Assembly (NCBI GenBank): GCA_013400975.1
Contig: WBMZ01005343.1
Coordinates: forward strand, 1-64,000
Reading direction: 5' to 3'
Source of the DNA: Atrichornis clamosus
Lineage: Eukaryota; Chordata; Aves; Passeriformes; Menuridae
DNA: 64,000 nucleotides
The first letter of the stretch is position 1, and every line of letters starts with the position of its first letter. This document shows positions 1-15,153 of the stretch, one piece after another. The position numbers and the translations under genes are program-made. The notes under the pieces are model-generated. The model searched no databases, was not told the origin of the DNA, and saw only the letters and a program-made list of their open reading frames with translations.

Positions 1-3000
1 ATATTATTATTTATAATATAAATATTTAACTGCTTGGTTTTAATTTTTCCCCATATTTTCATGGATAGTCATGGAAGTAGAAAATTGAATTAATGAATTG
101 TCATTGAATAGATGAACACAAGAGTAGTCATATTCCCACTATTGTGTGTCTTCCTCTCCAAGAGAAAGGAATAATATTTGATTTGTAAATTATGTACTTG
201 AGACATCAGGCAGAAGTGGAAACAAATTTAGAAAATTCTTTAATTTCAGTTGAAGGCATGTTAATGGAATGATTATCACTTGAGCAGTCCAGACTTTTTA
301 AATGAGTCTTCAATGTATTGCATTGGGTTTTCTTAAAATACTTTTTTTTTCTGTACATCTTAATATTAGTAGCCATTTTATAATTTTGATAATGTTACTG
401 ATACATGTTACAAATGTGCCATTTTACAGTAATTTCTGAAGCAAGTATGGCTTGGAGTATCAAGTGTTGGAAGAGTAATGCTGTAGTGATATTTTCTCAA
501 ATGTGTTCATTAATGAAAAATATTTTCAGATAAGATTGCATATATAACTTTTTTGAGTACAAACTTCATAGTCATTTAAAAAAGACAATGTCAGAGTGTA
601 GTTTGGTACAAAGGAAGAAGTAGCAGATGTTAATATTCCAACCTATTTTTGAGAATTAGCACATCTCTTATAAAAGTGATAGAAATCTGTAAATGTTTTG
701 TCTGTTTTTATGGTTAAATTGTGTACATGGGCATATGTAAAAAATATTTAAAAGCTGAACTACACTTTACTTGCCAAAGCTATTAGAGATGATTTCTTCA
801 CATTATAAACTTTCTAACAAGTGTTCTCTTATTTCATAGCTACCTTCTTTTGGGGCTTTGAATGCAGATGTGCTTTTGACACTGTTTTCAAAAATTCATC
901 CCATCTTGAGACTTTAAAAAAAAACACCAATAGTTAACTGTTGTTTTCGAAATTCCATTTTGAAAGTTGTCTACCTTCTCATCTTTCATCTCCTAAATAC
1001 CTAGAACTACTGAATTGATGGTAGTAGAAAGGTGAATGCAGGAAAAAGAACTTCCAAACTCCTGAAGCATCTTCTTAAAACATACACTTCTTAAATCTGC
1101 AATAATATATACTACACAGTAAAAAAATTGCATTTGTAAAGTGCTTGAATAAATGCATGCAAAAGGTCACTAACTCTCTCAGGAGAACCAGAATATAATA
1201 AATATCAATAAGGTGCATTTTTTTCTGGTTTTCTGTTTCTCTTTCTTCCTTTTTTTAAAGTTTCTTCAGATTATTTTAGCTATTGAACTACTTTTCTTAG
1301 CCTGAACTTTATACTGTTTTTGTTCTACTTTTTTTTGTGATTACATGTAGGACAGTAAAAAAGAATACTTAATTAGGCTTTCAGAGTGGAAGACAATTTA
1401 TCACAGGTATGAAGAAATACTTGCACAGTGGACAAACTTGTTTCCTTGGGTTTTCTTTTTATCTGTAGTGAAAAATAGTATATGTTTATGAACTGGAAGC
1501 ATTGCAGAATGCACAGATGGAGTAGGATTACGAAATTTCTTTACTATGCAACACAAAAGGTTACCTTTTGTACTCAAAGTAGATCTGGAAAGTTTGGAAA
1601 TGCTCTAAAATAAAATGAAATGTTGCATAAACTCCCTTGTAGATTCTTCTTAGAATAAATTAATGTAGAATGTTTTATGGAGAAGTGGAAAGATGTCTTT
1701 TGCCTAAGTGTGAAATCATATTGTGAATTTTTATTGCATCATATTACAAATTTCAGGTGAATAAAAATACTTTTCCCATTTCTTATGGAGTAAACATAAA
1801 ATATATTGTATTACGGACTCTTTGACATTTTTTTGATTTAGATAGTATTTTCGAAGAAGGTAATAAATACAAGTGAATATAGGTACTCAATGCAAGCCAG
1901 GTCTGATTCTGGTTCCTTCTGCTTTTTTCCCCCCATGTTTTAGGCATCTGCTTTAATGTTAGCACTGAAAAATCTAGTGTAGATAAATGTTTAAAATGCT
2001 TCTTTGTGAGGTAGTTGCCTTAATAGAGTTCATTCTCTTCCTTTCTGGAAGATTATGTGTATAATAGATGAACTGTGCCTGAATCTAATAACTTCTTTAG
2101 GAGCCACCTACCATCATTCTGATTTTTAGAGTATCACAATTAACTGCCTTAAGAAAGAGAAAAAATTTCTTACATTGAACTACACAAATCTCAGTCTTTA
2201 CTTTTTTAATGAAATGCAGTTATCTCTCTGCTTCAGTAAATCTGGTTTCAGCTCTACATTCTTAAGGTGACACCAGTAGTAAAATCAGTAGAAAAAAATT
2301 ATTTAATTCACATCGTCGACTTCTTGAATATCATGCTAACTAAAGTGTATACAGATACGTCTATTTACAGTTTCTTAAGAAACTGTGCATACTGTCAAAT
2401 AGCATTAAATGTGAGAAATGAAGGCCGCAGAAAAAAATCTGTTGCTTTCTTTATGTAAAATATAAAGACAAAGACAGATGACTGTCCTGCAGAAGGAAGT
2501 AACTTGCAGTAAAATGAAATAGTATTAAAAGAAGTGTGTTGAGAATTGGAAGGGTGTATAATAGTTGTATTTGTTAGGTTATTTGGTTCCTTCCTATTGC
2601 TGTTCAGTTTGAGTAAGCTGCTTTGCTCAGGATCTGTGTCAGTGTAGGCTATGACAGCTACTGCTTGATGGTTTGTATGCTGGAGCTGTCTTTCTGTGGA
2701 TTGGACAGAGACCTTCTGGCTTATCTAAGTATGTGTTCTTGTGCAAGTTAGGTAGTGACAGTTGTGGGAAGTCCAGTCTTGCATATGGAGAAATAAGAAA
2801 TCAGGAAGTAAAACCTTAAATTTCAGATTTTAATCTTCTCCTCTGCCCAGTCTCTCCATAATAAAAGTTCCAGCATTATTACTAGCTTCTCATGGTTTCT
2901 CCAGAAGTCTAAACAAGGAGTTTCCAAACCATCATGTGCATTTCTGTCCATGTCAAATGACATGAAACTGCTTCAAGATTATATTGAAAATTAAAAATTA

Positions 3001-6000
3001 TCTAAATTGCATGTTTTTTGTGAGGAGATTGGAAGCAGTTTGGGTAGTATGTGCCCCATTCCCAATTCTGTGCAGGCCTGAAGAGAAGCCATGGGCCACC
3101 ACTGCTTGTCACCCCAATGGGAGAAGAAGCAGCAGGAAAGCATCTCCTTCTCCAGGAACATGGATTACTTAAAAAATGTGCCCAAAAGCCTATGTAACTT
3201 TTAATCTCAAAACATGAATAGTTTTTCATTATTCTTTTTGAATCCTTTTCATTCATAAAATAGTTTGGTACTAAAAAGTCAAATAGTGTACATTTTCTAC
3301 AAAAATTGCAAGTATTTCCTCTTATATCACTTGAAGTAGCCATTTGGGAATGAGAGTGTGTCTTCATTAATCAAACTGGAAGCAGGTATTGATTTGGAGC
3401 TTTATGGCTCTCTCTGCAAGTATTGACATCTGCTGTTCTGTAACTGCGGTTGTTTATTCAATTACAAACAAAATCATTGCTTGCTACTAATCCTATCTCA
3501 ATATACTATTATTATCTTATTAAATTTTGAGGGGGTTGTGCTTAAGAAAATGGTGCAGATTTTCTAAATGAACTAAGCTAAGCCTATTTAATAAAAGCAG
3601 TAAGATAAAAACTCCTCCAAAACAGTAGCTTGAGATGAATTTAGCTTTTATTTAGAGTTTCTTACTGTGCAGTTCTTCGAGGTCTCAAAATGCTGTCTCC
3701 AGTGATTTTCAACAGTGAAAGGCAGAATGTGGCTTTGAAAAATGCCAGGTCAGCAGAATGAAGAGCAATTAGCCTGAGGGCAGGGGAGAGGCTGATATGA
3801 ACATAAAGGTGTCTTTCTTTCCTAAAGTTCCTCAGTTTAGTTTCAGTGTTCTCATTTGTGTTCAGGTAAACACTTGACTGAAATTTTGATCTTAATGACA
3901 TTAGAGAAATAGCAAATTCATGTAGTTTTGATATTAATTTTTAGTGCTAGTTTTATCTTGAGGTTTTTGAACACATTTGCATGGATAATCATGCTAATAA
4001 GTGACTGTATCCTAAAGATGCAGCTAGAACAAGCCTCATCTGTGCTACTCTGTTATTTTGAAAGTGTTTCCTGGTGAATTTGTATTACCTGAACTTGGTA
4101 TTTTATTTGTCTGTGTATCAGTGAAATTCCCCTGATAATAGATGTAGTTTTTAACTTCTAACGTGATCTATATATCAGAGGCTCCTTTTAAAGACTAAAG
4201 TAGAGACATTTAAGATAAAACACTCCCTTCTGCAGCCCTTAGCTTCAATGTTAATGATGGTAATAGCGGAAATAATTAGTGCTGTTTCCTCTGTCCCTTT
4301 TACAAGCTTAAGAAAAAAATCTATGTCACTAATTTGTTTACATAATGCGTTTTGCAAACCAATTTACTAGATGCAGTGGTACAAATAATGCTTTAAATAT
4401 CATTATAGATTAATGGACAGATTCTACCACCTTCATTCATATTACATTATGCTCTATTTTGCAAGCACTTCCTTTGGTTTTAGTAGGGCTACTGTAAGGG
4501 TAAAATTCCACTGAAGTAGAACCCATTTGTTTTCCTTGAGATTTACTTATATAGTTTTAAATTCATTGTTCTGTTTTATGCTCTCTCATTTAAGTACGTG
4601 TGTATAATTAATGGAAGTGTTAGTTTCTTAGAAAATATAATAGTCTAATTTTCTGAGGTTGCCTTTCAGCTTGCTTCCATTCTCTGTCTTTTTCCCTAAT
4701 AGATACTCTGTTTCTTCATTTACATGTAGAGGAATAGATTATGTATGTCAAAAAGCCTTGACAGTGAAAGTATCTGCAACAGGTAAAAGAGGGTTATTAG
4801 GCAGTCTGAAGGTATGAAGTGTAAATCAGGCAGGTAGGGCAATAATAGCACATTTTCTCGCTCTCCTCACATATTTTATTCAGTATTTGTTTTATAAAAA
4901 CATCCATATGCTTCACAGTAAGATTCATTGGAAAGTAAATTCCTTTCTATGAAAACCTTATAAACTAGGTGTTCAGAAATGTAATATGCTACATTTCCTA
5001 CAAAACTCAGCCTGTAACGAGGAAACACAATGTATAACAACTAAAGTAGAAAGTAGATGGGAATTAAGGTGTCAGAAAAAAATCAGTTGTTTTCCAGTGA
5101 TTTTGTGAAGGTTATATAGCCTTCCATCTGTTAATGATTTCATTTTGTAAAGTCATTAACATGAATCAGAGTAAGTGAAAGACTGTAGTCAGTCCTAGAT
5201 TTGACAGTGACAAAGGAATTTTTAATAGTTCTCTGAGATAATACCCTGAAAACAAAAAGGGTCTTTTCTGAAAGTTGTTCTTAAAATCAGGTTTTCCCAT
5301 GGGCAGGGAAATGCTAAGATTATTTTCTTTACAGTTTATTTATATATGTGCTTTTCTCTGTTCCTAGCTTTTTTGATCTGGACAGTTGTCATTCTGTTAC
5401 TGGTTTAGACTTACAGATTTGCTGATTGCCCTGCTGGTTGCTGCATTTTTTTGAATGAATAAGAGGCTGAGTTTTAATTGTCATTCCTTTGATAAACACA
5501 TTCAAGGGCTTATCTTTACCTGGTGAGTGTTGGTCACACAACATTGACCTTTGTATATTGCAAAGCTTCACCTGCTCTTATACTAAATTGGAATTTGCCC
5601 CATAGATCAAAAGTTATGGGTAGGTAGACAAATGGTATATCTCATAAACCATATTTCCTTAAGAATTAGTCTGGTAAGTAAATAAATATGTCCCAAAAAT
5701 TTTTTTTTTAATGTGTTTTCTGGAGGGTTTATTGTTACATTTTTGTGTGATCAGTTATAATTTGATGGTTAACTGTCCTTCTGGTTTAGCCATTATATCA
5801 TTTAGGAAAACAGAAGCACTTGGTTCCTTTTGCTAATTGTTGTCCATCTTTATTTCTGATTATCAGTACAAGAAATAGCAAGGCTTTTCAATTCAGATAC
5901 AGGAAACTGTGGATTTCTTTTCTTTTAATCTTGATGTATTTATATGTATATTGATGCATGGAGTCTTGGTGGGTGTAGGCTTCATTTCTTTGGGAGACCA

Positions 6001-9000
6001 GGTTAACACCAATGTCTGTGAGAGGAAACGACAGAATTATTGCTGTTGTTGAAACTGAAGAGAGTTGTTCCAGGGGGCGTACAGTCTTCATAATTTTTGT
6101 TTGAGAATGCAGTTAGAAGAATAGGGAGCATCAAGGGCATTACTCAAGAAATTCATGTTTCTTTACAAAAATGAAGCAAAAGTGCTGTCTAGGATTTTTG
6201 AAGAGAGAGAAACCTTAAAATCTGAAATAAAAGGATTACTTAGGAGTGGGCAGCACATTTTCACTCTTTTTTTAGTAATGAAACAGGATTGTTTGTAATA
6301 GCTATCTCTTATTGGAGGAAATGAGCTTTACATCCTTGTTTCGCTTTTTTTTTTTGACAAATTCTACCTCAGAGATGATTGCTCACCTCTACCCTTTGTT
6401 TTGTATGGATTAGAATTTAAAATTGAAATAGTGCTATGTAGCCAGCTATGACTGATTCTCTTGAAGAGAAAGACTCAGTCTCTCCAGAGGTTTTGTTTTG
6501 GATGTCAGTCAGTGACCACCTGTTCAGTTAATGAAATGATGTCCTTGAAGTCCTGACTATGGTCACTGGACCTTTAGACATGAAACATGCTAGAAGAAGG
6601 ATACAATACAGAAAGATTGCCATCCTTAGCAAATATTTTATAAAGCTTCTGATATTTGAAAAGTATTGCAATAGAGACTTCCTTAGGGAGGCTTTATAAG
6701 TATTAGGGTCAGACCATTGTGTAACAGTACAAGCACTTTACAGTACTTCGAGTTATAAGTAGCTTTATCCATGCATACCCATGCCACTTCTGCAGCAACA
6801 TAGGTGATGATGTGCAATTTAACTTACCTACTAAAAAACCATAGTATTTTAATAAGGATTTTCCAGATATGGAGTATTTGTACAGTGGAAGTGGAATACT
6901 TCAGGGTAAAGTGTTTTGAGAATATGTTATCCTTTTAGATTAAGTGTCTGTGCTAGCCTACACATAGATAGTTAGAGCTGTTTAATAATTACTTTCTCTC
7001 ATGAGCCTCCTTGGCAATGAAATAAACACCAGCGTGGTTAACCCTCATTAAAACAAATAGATTAATTTCTTATTAAAATGAAAGACTTTAAAAAAATCAT
7101 TTAGCTTCATGCTATTTAGAAAAGTGTTCAATTATTAAAAGGCTGCTGTAATTTAATGAACTAGAAAGACAATGCACTTCACTAAATTATATGAAATGCC
7201 ATGGTTTTTCTTGATACAAAAGCTATTCACCTTGTATTTCTCAAAGTATCTAAGGTTTCATCTTATTTCTAGATATCAATTTAAATCTTAAATTTTACCC
7301 ATAAACTTTGAAAATTAAAATGCTTTCTCTGTTGATAAAAATAACTGAGTATTTTCATGAGTCTAAGTCTGCAACTTCATGAGCAATGCTGCTTGTCAAG
7401 TACTAGTGCACTGTACTTTCTTATTTCTAAAAAGTAGGAAACATAAACTGTAGAGATCTCAATAAAACAAAATGAGCAAAAGGCAGGTATTGGAGATGAT
7501 TACACCTCTGCATGTGTGGTTGGACATGGGCAGATTCTAAGATGTGAGCCAGTTGAACTCCAGCAGCTATGGGAGAAAATGGAGTATGTTGAGACCCACG
7601 TTCAGTCTGAGTGTAGTTATTGCTTTGTTGTTATCTTTTTGGTCAGTACACTACTTCACCTTAATTTTGACTATAAATACTGAATCTTGATTGTTTATTT
7701 TAATCTGAGACTTACATCAGTGGAAATAAAAATTACTTAACAGAAGACGAATTAAATGAACATTTGGTGATGAGTTTTACTTACGTGGTTTCAGTTTACA
7801 GGATAAACCTGTTTTTTCATTCTGTGGACAAGGTTCATATGATCACACAATGCTTACTGCAGATATGTGTAGAAAAACATCTCTGAGCTGTTTTATTTTC
7901 ATTCTCTGGATGCATCTTTGCTGGTGTTTTAGTTTGGGTAAAGAAATGAAGTTTTGAAGAGAATCTCACAGTCATTCCACCTTAACTGTGATTTGGTTTA
8001 TACTATGATCGTTTGGTTAATATAGATTTTTTGGGGGTTTAGAAATATTCCCCTCTTCATAGAGAGCTCTTCACTGTAAACTTTTGATGGAAACTTAGTA
8101 AAGGTGTTTTAAAAGTTACTAAACTTTTCTTTCCAGTGTGTTTAGCTTAACAGATAGAAACTATTTGTGAGGAAAAGTGGCATAGGCATGCTATTCCTAA
8201 ACTTGTACTTGCTTTTAGTTTTCAGGATGTACTAAATTCAACAGGTTTGCTGTGTTTGTTTACATATCTCAGGAAATTTGTGCTGTATTTTGATTCTGTA
8301 TGAGACCTATCTGTAGGTATGCAACTTTTGTTAGTTATTCAGTTGTTCTTCTACAGAGATAAGAAGTTTAGTTACTTCAGATGCATCATTTAAAAATTAA
8401 TTTCTCTGCAAGTTCCATTCACTCTGATGTAATCTTTACTGTATTTTGAGATGAAAAACTAAGGAATGCTGCAACAATGCTGATTTTTTTAATAGGAGGG
8501 TAATATTAATGTGTCTTCTAGGTTAATGTAGAAAAAGCATAAGGTAGTTGATTTTTAATTCATTGTTTTATTTGTGCCATGGAGCTTCTCAAGTTATTTG
8601 TGGGGACAGAAACCTGTTGAGAAACAAGTTTAATTGAAAGGGAAAACCAGTTTTTGCAGAATGGAGAAGTGACAAGCAAAACAAGTTACAGACATTAGCT
8701 TCATTTCTGTATCACTTGTGCATGTGCTGAAAACAAAAGTTTTATCTGCATTTATCTGAAATTTTCCAGAAAAGCACTTACATGCAAAGTAATTTTTTCA
8801 TGGATTAGAAAAGTTTTTTTCTTTAAATTGAAAATTAGTATTAGTGAGACCAAGATAGAGGTTTGGGTTTTTTGTCTTTCTATGAAATAGATCTCTCTAT
8901 TAGCAAACTGATACCACATTTATGTATGTATATCTTTTTAAGAACCGTGACTATGCAATCCCAGTTTGCAAAGAAATTAAATGACTCTACCCAGGAGGAC

Positions 9001-12000
9001 ATTTCCCAAGAATTCTGTTGGTAAAGACATGCTACATTTTCATTCCAGAAGACTTGTTTCCTTTAAAAAAAATGTATGTCATCTGCAAACTTCTTGTCGC
9101 TTGACATTACTGTAACTAGAGCCAGATGAGTTGTTTTGGTTAAAATTACTGGGCTGGATTGTTCATTTAATTGTATTTAATATGATTAAAATTAATATGG
9201 TCACCCATCTGATATTTTTGCCTGATTATATAAGAAAAAATATCATTATTTATAGTTTGAATGTAATAAAAATGCTTTGCTGCTGTAAGTGGTGCATTTT
9301 GTTTAAGATCAATAGCTGTTCTTGCTGAAGCTTTTTGTAACAGTGCTATCCTTGCAATGTTTTTTATTTCCTTTCTTCTCTCATTCATCCTTGAACATAG
9401 ATTAACATTTTCAAATTCCAGTCCATGGCTACTCTGCCCCAATTTTGTCAGAAAAATATATTCTGAAATATTTCTGTCTCTCTCACTGACGATTCATAAG
9501 TTGATGCTTTTCACTCAGGCTGAGGAAAAAGTTTTAGAAAGAGAGGAGTGATTGCCAATAGTTCTGCTGTTTGTTTGCTGACCTCATCACAGGCAGGATA
9601 CATGCAAGCCAATTTTGTACTTGTGCTTTGATATTACAGCTTCTGCTTTGTCAATGTGCTAGATGCTTTCTTGGGGAAAAATTGCAGTCTGATTAATATG
9701 CTCAGTTTCAAAGCAAACAGGTTCCTAAATATTAGCAATTAATACTCTTTTCAGACATTCGTTTCTAAGTAATTGAGCTTGTTGCAATTTTGTCTCGACT
9801 TTTAGATACACAATTGTAGGACCTCATGTAAGGCTCTGCTCTTGAATGGAGTCAGTGTTCTGCTTTACTCTGGTTTATCATTTCTCTTCACTGCTTCTGA
9901 CAGCATTTATCCACTTTTTTTCTGCTGTGCCAGCTCTCATGTTTCTTGGATCTGCTTGCTAAAATGACAGAAAGTTTAATTGATAAACAAAACCCAAAGC
10001 TTTTCTGATGGTTTAGCAAAGTGAGTCGGCTCAGTCAGAATTCAGCATGAAGGAGGATGTGCAGCTATACATCTAGGACCTGAGCAAGAGGAGGCATGAG
10101 TGGAAGAGCCCCCAGAGCCAGCCAAAGGGAGAATATTTATGATATGGGAAGTTAACTGGCATTTTTTAGAATAGAAATGTAGGATTGTAGGTATGATCAC
10201 ATGCTTCCTAAAATGAAGTGGTCTAATTTTTTGCTGGTAGCCTGATATAAAAATTGCTTAAATATTTTGTACTGCCTAATTGCTTCCTTCATATCTTGCT
10301 AAATAGAATGCTTTTTTCTTTTTATCTGCCTAAGAATGCTATCTAAAGATAATGGAGGGGTAGAGATTGGTCAGAGAACAAATTTCTGGGAATTTGTTTA
10401 GTTATGGAAATGAAACTTCTGGACTGATTAAACAGTGTTGTAGTGAAAATAGATCCTTGTACATTTTTGTGCACTTCTAAATGCACCTGTCTTGGAGAAA
10501 CATCTTACTCAGCATAAAATAAGATTTTTAAAAAAATATTGTTCCTTAATTACAATTTCTTAAACTCTATTTTCACTTTCACCTAGTGTGTTTATTTGGA
10601 ATTTTATTCTTTTAATTCCAGACTTTCTTTCGCGTTTCTGTTTTACATATGTTTAGCTGTCAGGTACTTGTTTTTTTAACCTTTATTGAAACTTTCATTG
10701 TGTTACTTCAGCTAAGTAGGTGTTTCAAAGGAAACAAAAAAATTATTCGTACCAGTTTTTGGTTTTATATTAACTTGAATCAAGTATTACAAAATATGCA
10801 GTTGCAAAAGTAAATGGAAGAAATTGCAGAATTCTCATACATAACTGGTAGTTTTACTTCTGTCCTTAATTTGTGACTATGGGAAATCTTTTTGCTTTGC
10901 CAGTACTTCATAGATCTTTGGTATTAGTTATATATTAATTTACTTTTTTAAATAATATCTGCCAATGAGTGTTGTAGGTTACAGCAGAAAAGTGCAAAGA
11001 AGAAACATATTGCCAAGTAGAGTAATGAGCACTTATTGATGGTAGATTTATGTACAAGGTATTTTAAAATGAAAAAGCAGTAATACAGCAATTTTTTTCT
11101 TTAGGGTTGAAAAAGAATTATTTACATTTTGTCTTAGATTATTTTCAAAATCTTACAAGAAATAATTAGAATATCCTATGAAGTTTTCCGTACATAAAAA
11201 AACCTCCTTAGAGGTGCTTGGAGGGTCTGACCTTAGGAACTAAGCACTACGGGCCCACGGGGAGAATAAATCAAGTGTCACCAATGTTTGTTGTCATATT
11301 CTCGGACTGTGAAGTTCAGGTTTCTATTCTCAAAATTAATTTCTCTTTGACTGTCGCTTCAATGACAAAAGTATGTACACTAAATACTCTGATCCCTCAT
11401 TCATTTTTCATGTTCCTCTCCAAGGAACATGAGAACATAGTACCCTGAGATCAAGAATCCCATTTTAATAGATACACTGGTTCTATATGTTATACCTAGA
11501 ATTTAGATTTGCTTTATAGCTTATACTTAGATGTCATATGCTTCAGGAATTGAAATAGATGCTCTTAAAACTTTAGATTTCAATGGGTTCTATTTAACAA
11601 TGAGAATTTTTTTTCAGTAATACAAAGTCCTTACTATTGTTTTTTAAGTAAAACTCAAGCCACTAATATTGCATTCACTGACTAATAGAATAAAGAATGC
11701 ATTGAGAATTTTTACATAACCCACTGTTTTTTTATATTTCTGGGAAAAACAAATTTAAAATGTATCAGTATACAATTATCTGATGAATCTTTACTACAGG
11801 GATATTAATTATCAGTTTTGGGGACTACATTCTCTAAGTGTTTAAAACCTACAAAGAATCACAGGAAGATCACAGCAGAACAGTTGATACAGTGTTCCCC
11901 AAGTAAGCACACTTTTTGACTGGAAGTTTGGTCTTGACTCTATGCTCTTCATAATACCCTGCTCATAAGAAAAGTCGCTTCTGTTACTCATAGAGAACCC

Positions 12001-14838
12001 TGATGAAGATCAAAGGAATAAACAAGCCACAAAAGGCACATGCTGTCTATTTCCAGTAGTCCTTTCTCTAATCTCATGAATGTGGCACATTGAAAAACAA
12101 TTCAGAGAGAATAAGCCCTTATCATTGCAGGAGGCATGGGATTTGTATCTTCTTATCTCAGATGAGGAGACTGCTTTCAAAGAAAGGGGTGAATTCGGTT
12201 GAGGGAACTAAGTTATTTCACCTGCTGTGTTGTATTCACATTGGTCACTGTTTTGTTTCCATTACCATATTAAAAGCAATAGCAGAGGTACCTACTTTGG
12301 TAAGTACCCATCAAGCCAACAAAAAGCTTCTGAGATTCTCACTTGTAATATATGGTAATACTGCATCAAGCACCTGTACAGGGTGCTGCTTTCACCTTTC
12401 GGTAGCAGTTGGAACAACTGGAAAACACTGCAGTGTTAATGGCCCAGAGGTACTCTGCTAGGCTGTGCAGTTGTTCATATATGAAGATGTCTGGCTTATG
12501 AAAGACATTTCCTGTGAACAAATTCAAAGACAACCAAAAGCAGTCATCGGTCTGGTGCAAGAATTTCAAAGGTATCAAAGGAAGCTTTGCAAACAATAGC
12601 TAAAGGGGACTTCCTTTCCTTAGCTTTTGAGTAGCCTCTTACAAAGGGAACCCCTGAAAAAGTACACAGGAGACCTTTTTACTATGTCTGACCTGTAAAA
12701 TTTGTGGCCACAGTTCTGGGCTCACAGAAGCATGACTAAATGCACTGTTAATGGATTCCAGACTGCACTGTGAAATCAAGCTTACAGTTTCCAGTATGAA
12801 CTTGGCCACCTTTTAGGTCATGTGACCTCTTACAGACATGTAGCACCTCATGTGATAGCTTTTTTTCATTTTTTATTTATAGACGTGGAAGATGCAAAGT
12901 GAATCTACAGTCCAGATAAGTGCATTGTAGAGAAACTGCATAGAGGGCTTTTTTGAGAGAGCAACACTTTCTGGAATTTTGGAAGATAGGCGTAGTATGG
13001 AGTCATGTTTTTATGATCAAATCAGCTGATAAATGCTTTTCTACCTTTAGCAGCTACTTTCAAGTAAAATAGAATTACTTAAACTTAAATTTGGCCTAGC
13101 AATTTTGTCTTTACTAATTATTTGAAACATGTACAATCTATATGCTTGATTCTCAGGAGACAGTTGCCAACAAAAGCTGGAGGAAGCAATTTGATTTACT
13201 ATAACCAGTAAAATTCTACTCAGTCTGAATTAGAAGAGTTTTCTACACCTTTTAAATTAATCTTCTCTAATTGTGGAAAAATAATACAAGAAGACACATT
13301 TCCAAATTAAAATATTTAAATGATGATGTAATCAGTGTCACATTTCTCTTTGTATTTAACAGTATCAAATACATTGGATTATGCTTTGTCTGTGTAGTCA
13401 GTGAACTAGCGTGAGTGTATCCAGCATGTATGTATAGTCCTCTCCAGCTGACAGTCTCGTGATATTTTCATGTTACATTGTACAGAGGATGTAACATTTC
13501 TCATTATACCAAAGTGATGAGAGTCAAATAATGAATCTGTCTCTTCCCTAAAGACATCTCATTCATCTGGTAACCGTGTTCACTTCTGCATCTTTTCATT
13601 AAAGATACTTTCCTTATATCACTAAAGCAAAAAAGTCTTTCTCAGCCTCTCAATTACTGAAATTGGTGTTAATTGAACTATTGCTTTAGTTTTGTTCCAT
13701 ACTTTCTGCAATGGTTTAAAATAAGTTTGCCATTTTTATTCAGAACAAAAAATTTAGATCAAGTTCCTTGATTGTTTGTTTTTTAAGGGGTGTTCTAAGC
13801 AGCCACCACCTCCAACAGCTCCTGGGAATTCCTTCTGCTCAGCCCAGAAATCCTGGGGTCACTCCAGCTCAGGCCTATGGATATGGCTGTTGCTTTCCCA
13901 CCTGCAGGTTCAACCAAGAGTAAGGATAAGTCTGACTTTACACTCATTTGGGGATTTCTGTCTCCTTTCTAGTACCCTGCTTAGAAAGTCTCACAGTGAA
14001 ATGCAGACATGATAAACACAAAGATTGCTCATGAATTCAGTAGGTGGCATTTTCCAAAGTTTCCTAGTGTGCATTTTGACATTTATAGAAAGAAAGCTTG
14101 TTTCTAAGATGATCAATTGCCAAACAGTTTTTTATTCTTCTGAGCTTAATAAATTCAAGTGAGGATGATAATATTTTTCAAAAACATATTTTAAATGTGA
14201 GCGATTTTCAGCTAATAGGTCTTCATTTTTGTAGAACCAGAGAGGTGCATGGCTTTTCAATATATAAGGGTGTGTATGTTTCCTTTCCTTTACCTTTTTT
14301 TTTTAGGTGCCGTACTGATAAATTACTAATCTTGAATGTTGTGGTACTGTACAGTGTAATAAAAAACATTTATAAAAGCACAATAATCTGTTGATCACTG
14401 AGTACAATAGTATGACAACCCGCTGTACCTTATTTCCTCCTGACATTAGTCCAGAATATTTCCGCACCACGACCTTTGAGGGTATAGGAACAGTTAAGTT
14501 TTAGTTTCAAATGTGTCTGGAAATATGTGATCTTTCCAAATTCTGTTTTTTCCGTTACCTCTCCAATGGTTGCTAATTCCCAGTTCTGAGTCATCCATCA
14601 ACAGCAGCCTTGCAGTATGTCTAGTTTCTTCAGTGACTCATCATGGATTTGATGTAAGGTAAGGAAGCTGCAGCCAGCAAGTTAGAGCAGCTCGCCTCTC
14701 AAAACCTTGTATGAATAAAACGCAAGTGAGCTTTTACAGTTCAAGTATATTTTTAATTGGCTTTTCAGAGGACCCTCAATACCCCCATATGTAATATAAC
14801 ATTGGATCATTGCAATAGTTAAACTGACCTGAATAGAC

Positions 14839-14857
14839 TTTTTTTTTTTTTTTTTTT
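14839..14857. repeat. Poly-T tract
   Basis: An uninterrupted run of about 19 T within the AVEN intron. It could be a length-variable homopolymer or an old poly(A) tail on the minus strand; no element is recognisable beside it. Confidence 0.8.
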
Positions 14858-15116
14858 GCTTGAAGGTCTTTAGTTGGTTTTGGGGTTTTTTTTCAGTGTG
14901 GTGTGTGGAATCCAGGGGTAAATCTGTCGCAGTCTCATGTTACTTTCATCACCTTTTACACAGTCTTGGAGAGGTAGTCCATAGGATCCATGGCTGAAAC
15001 CCACTAATATAGAGTTCTCTGAATAAAGAAATAAGGAATGGATAAAAACGTGTTTAGTTGAATTGAAACTCAGCCTTGTAATTTCATTTTTGTCTTCCTA
15101 ATCTTAAATCTCACTT

Positions 15117-15153
15117 TATATATATATATATATATGTGTGTATATATATATAG
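15117..15153. repeat. (TA)n/(TG)n microsatellite
   Basis: Alternating TA repeat interrupted by a short TGTGTG block, in the AVEN intron. Confidence 0.9.

Noticed and set aside
1351..1406. Exon-like 56-bp stretch bounded by tgtag and gtatga, with a W...Y...RYEEI-like translation
   Set aside because: It does not match the AVEN block expected before the first visible exon (NWDRYQDIE-like), and splice-like motifs are common by chance in T-rich intron.
12090..12461. 123-codon open frame in the AVEN intron
   Set aside because: No domain, no codon bias and no match to a known family; the sequence lies in an intron and its composition fits chance.
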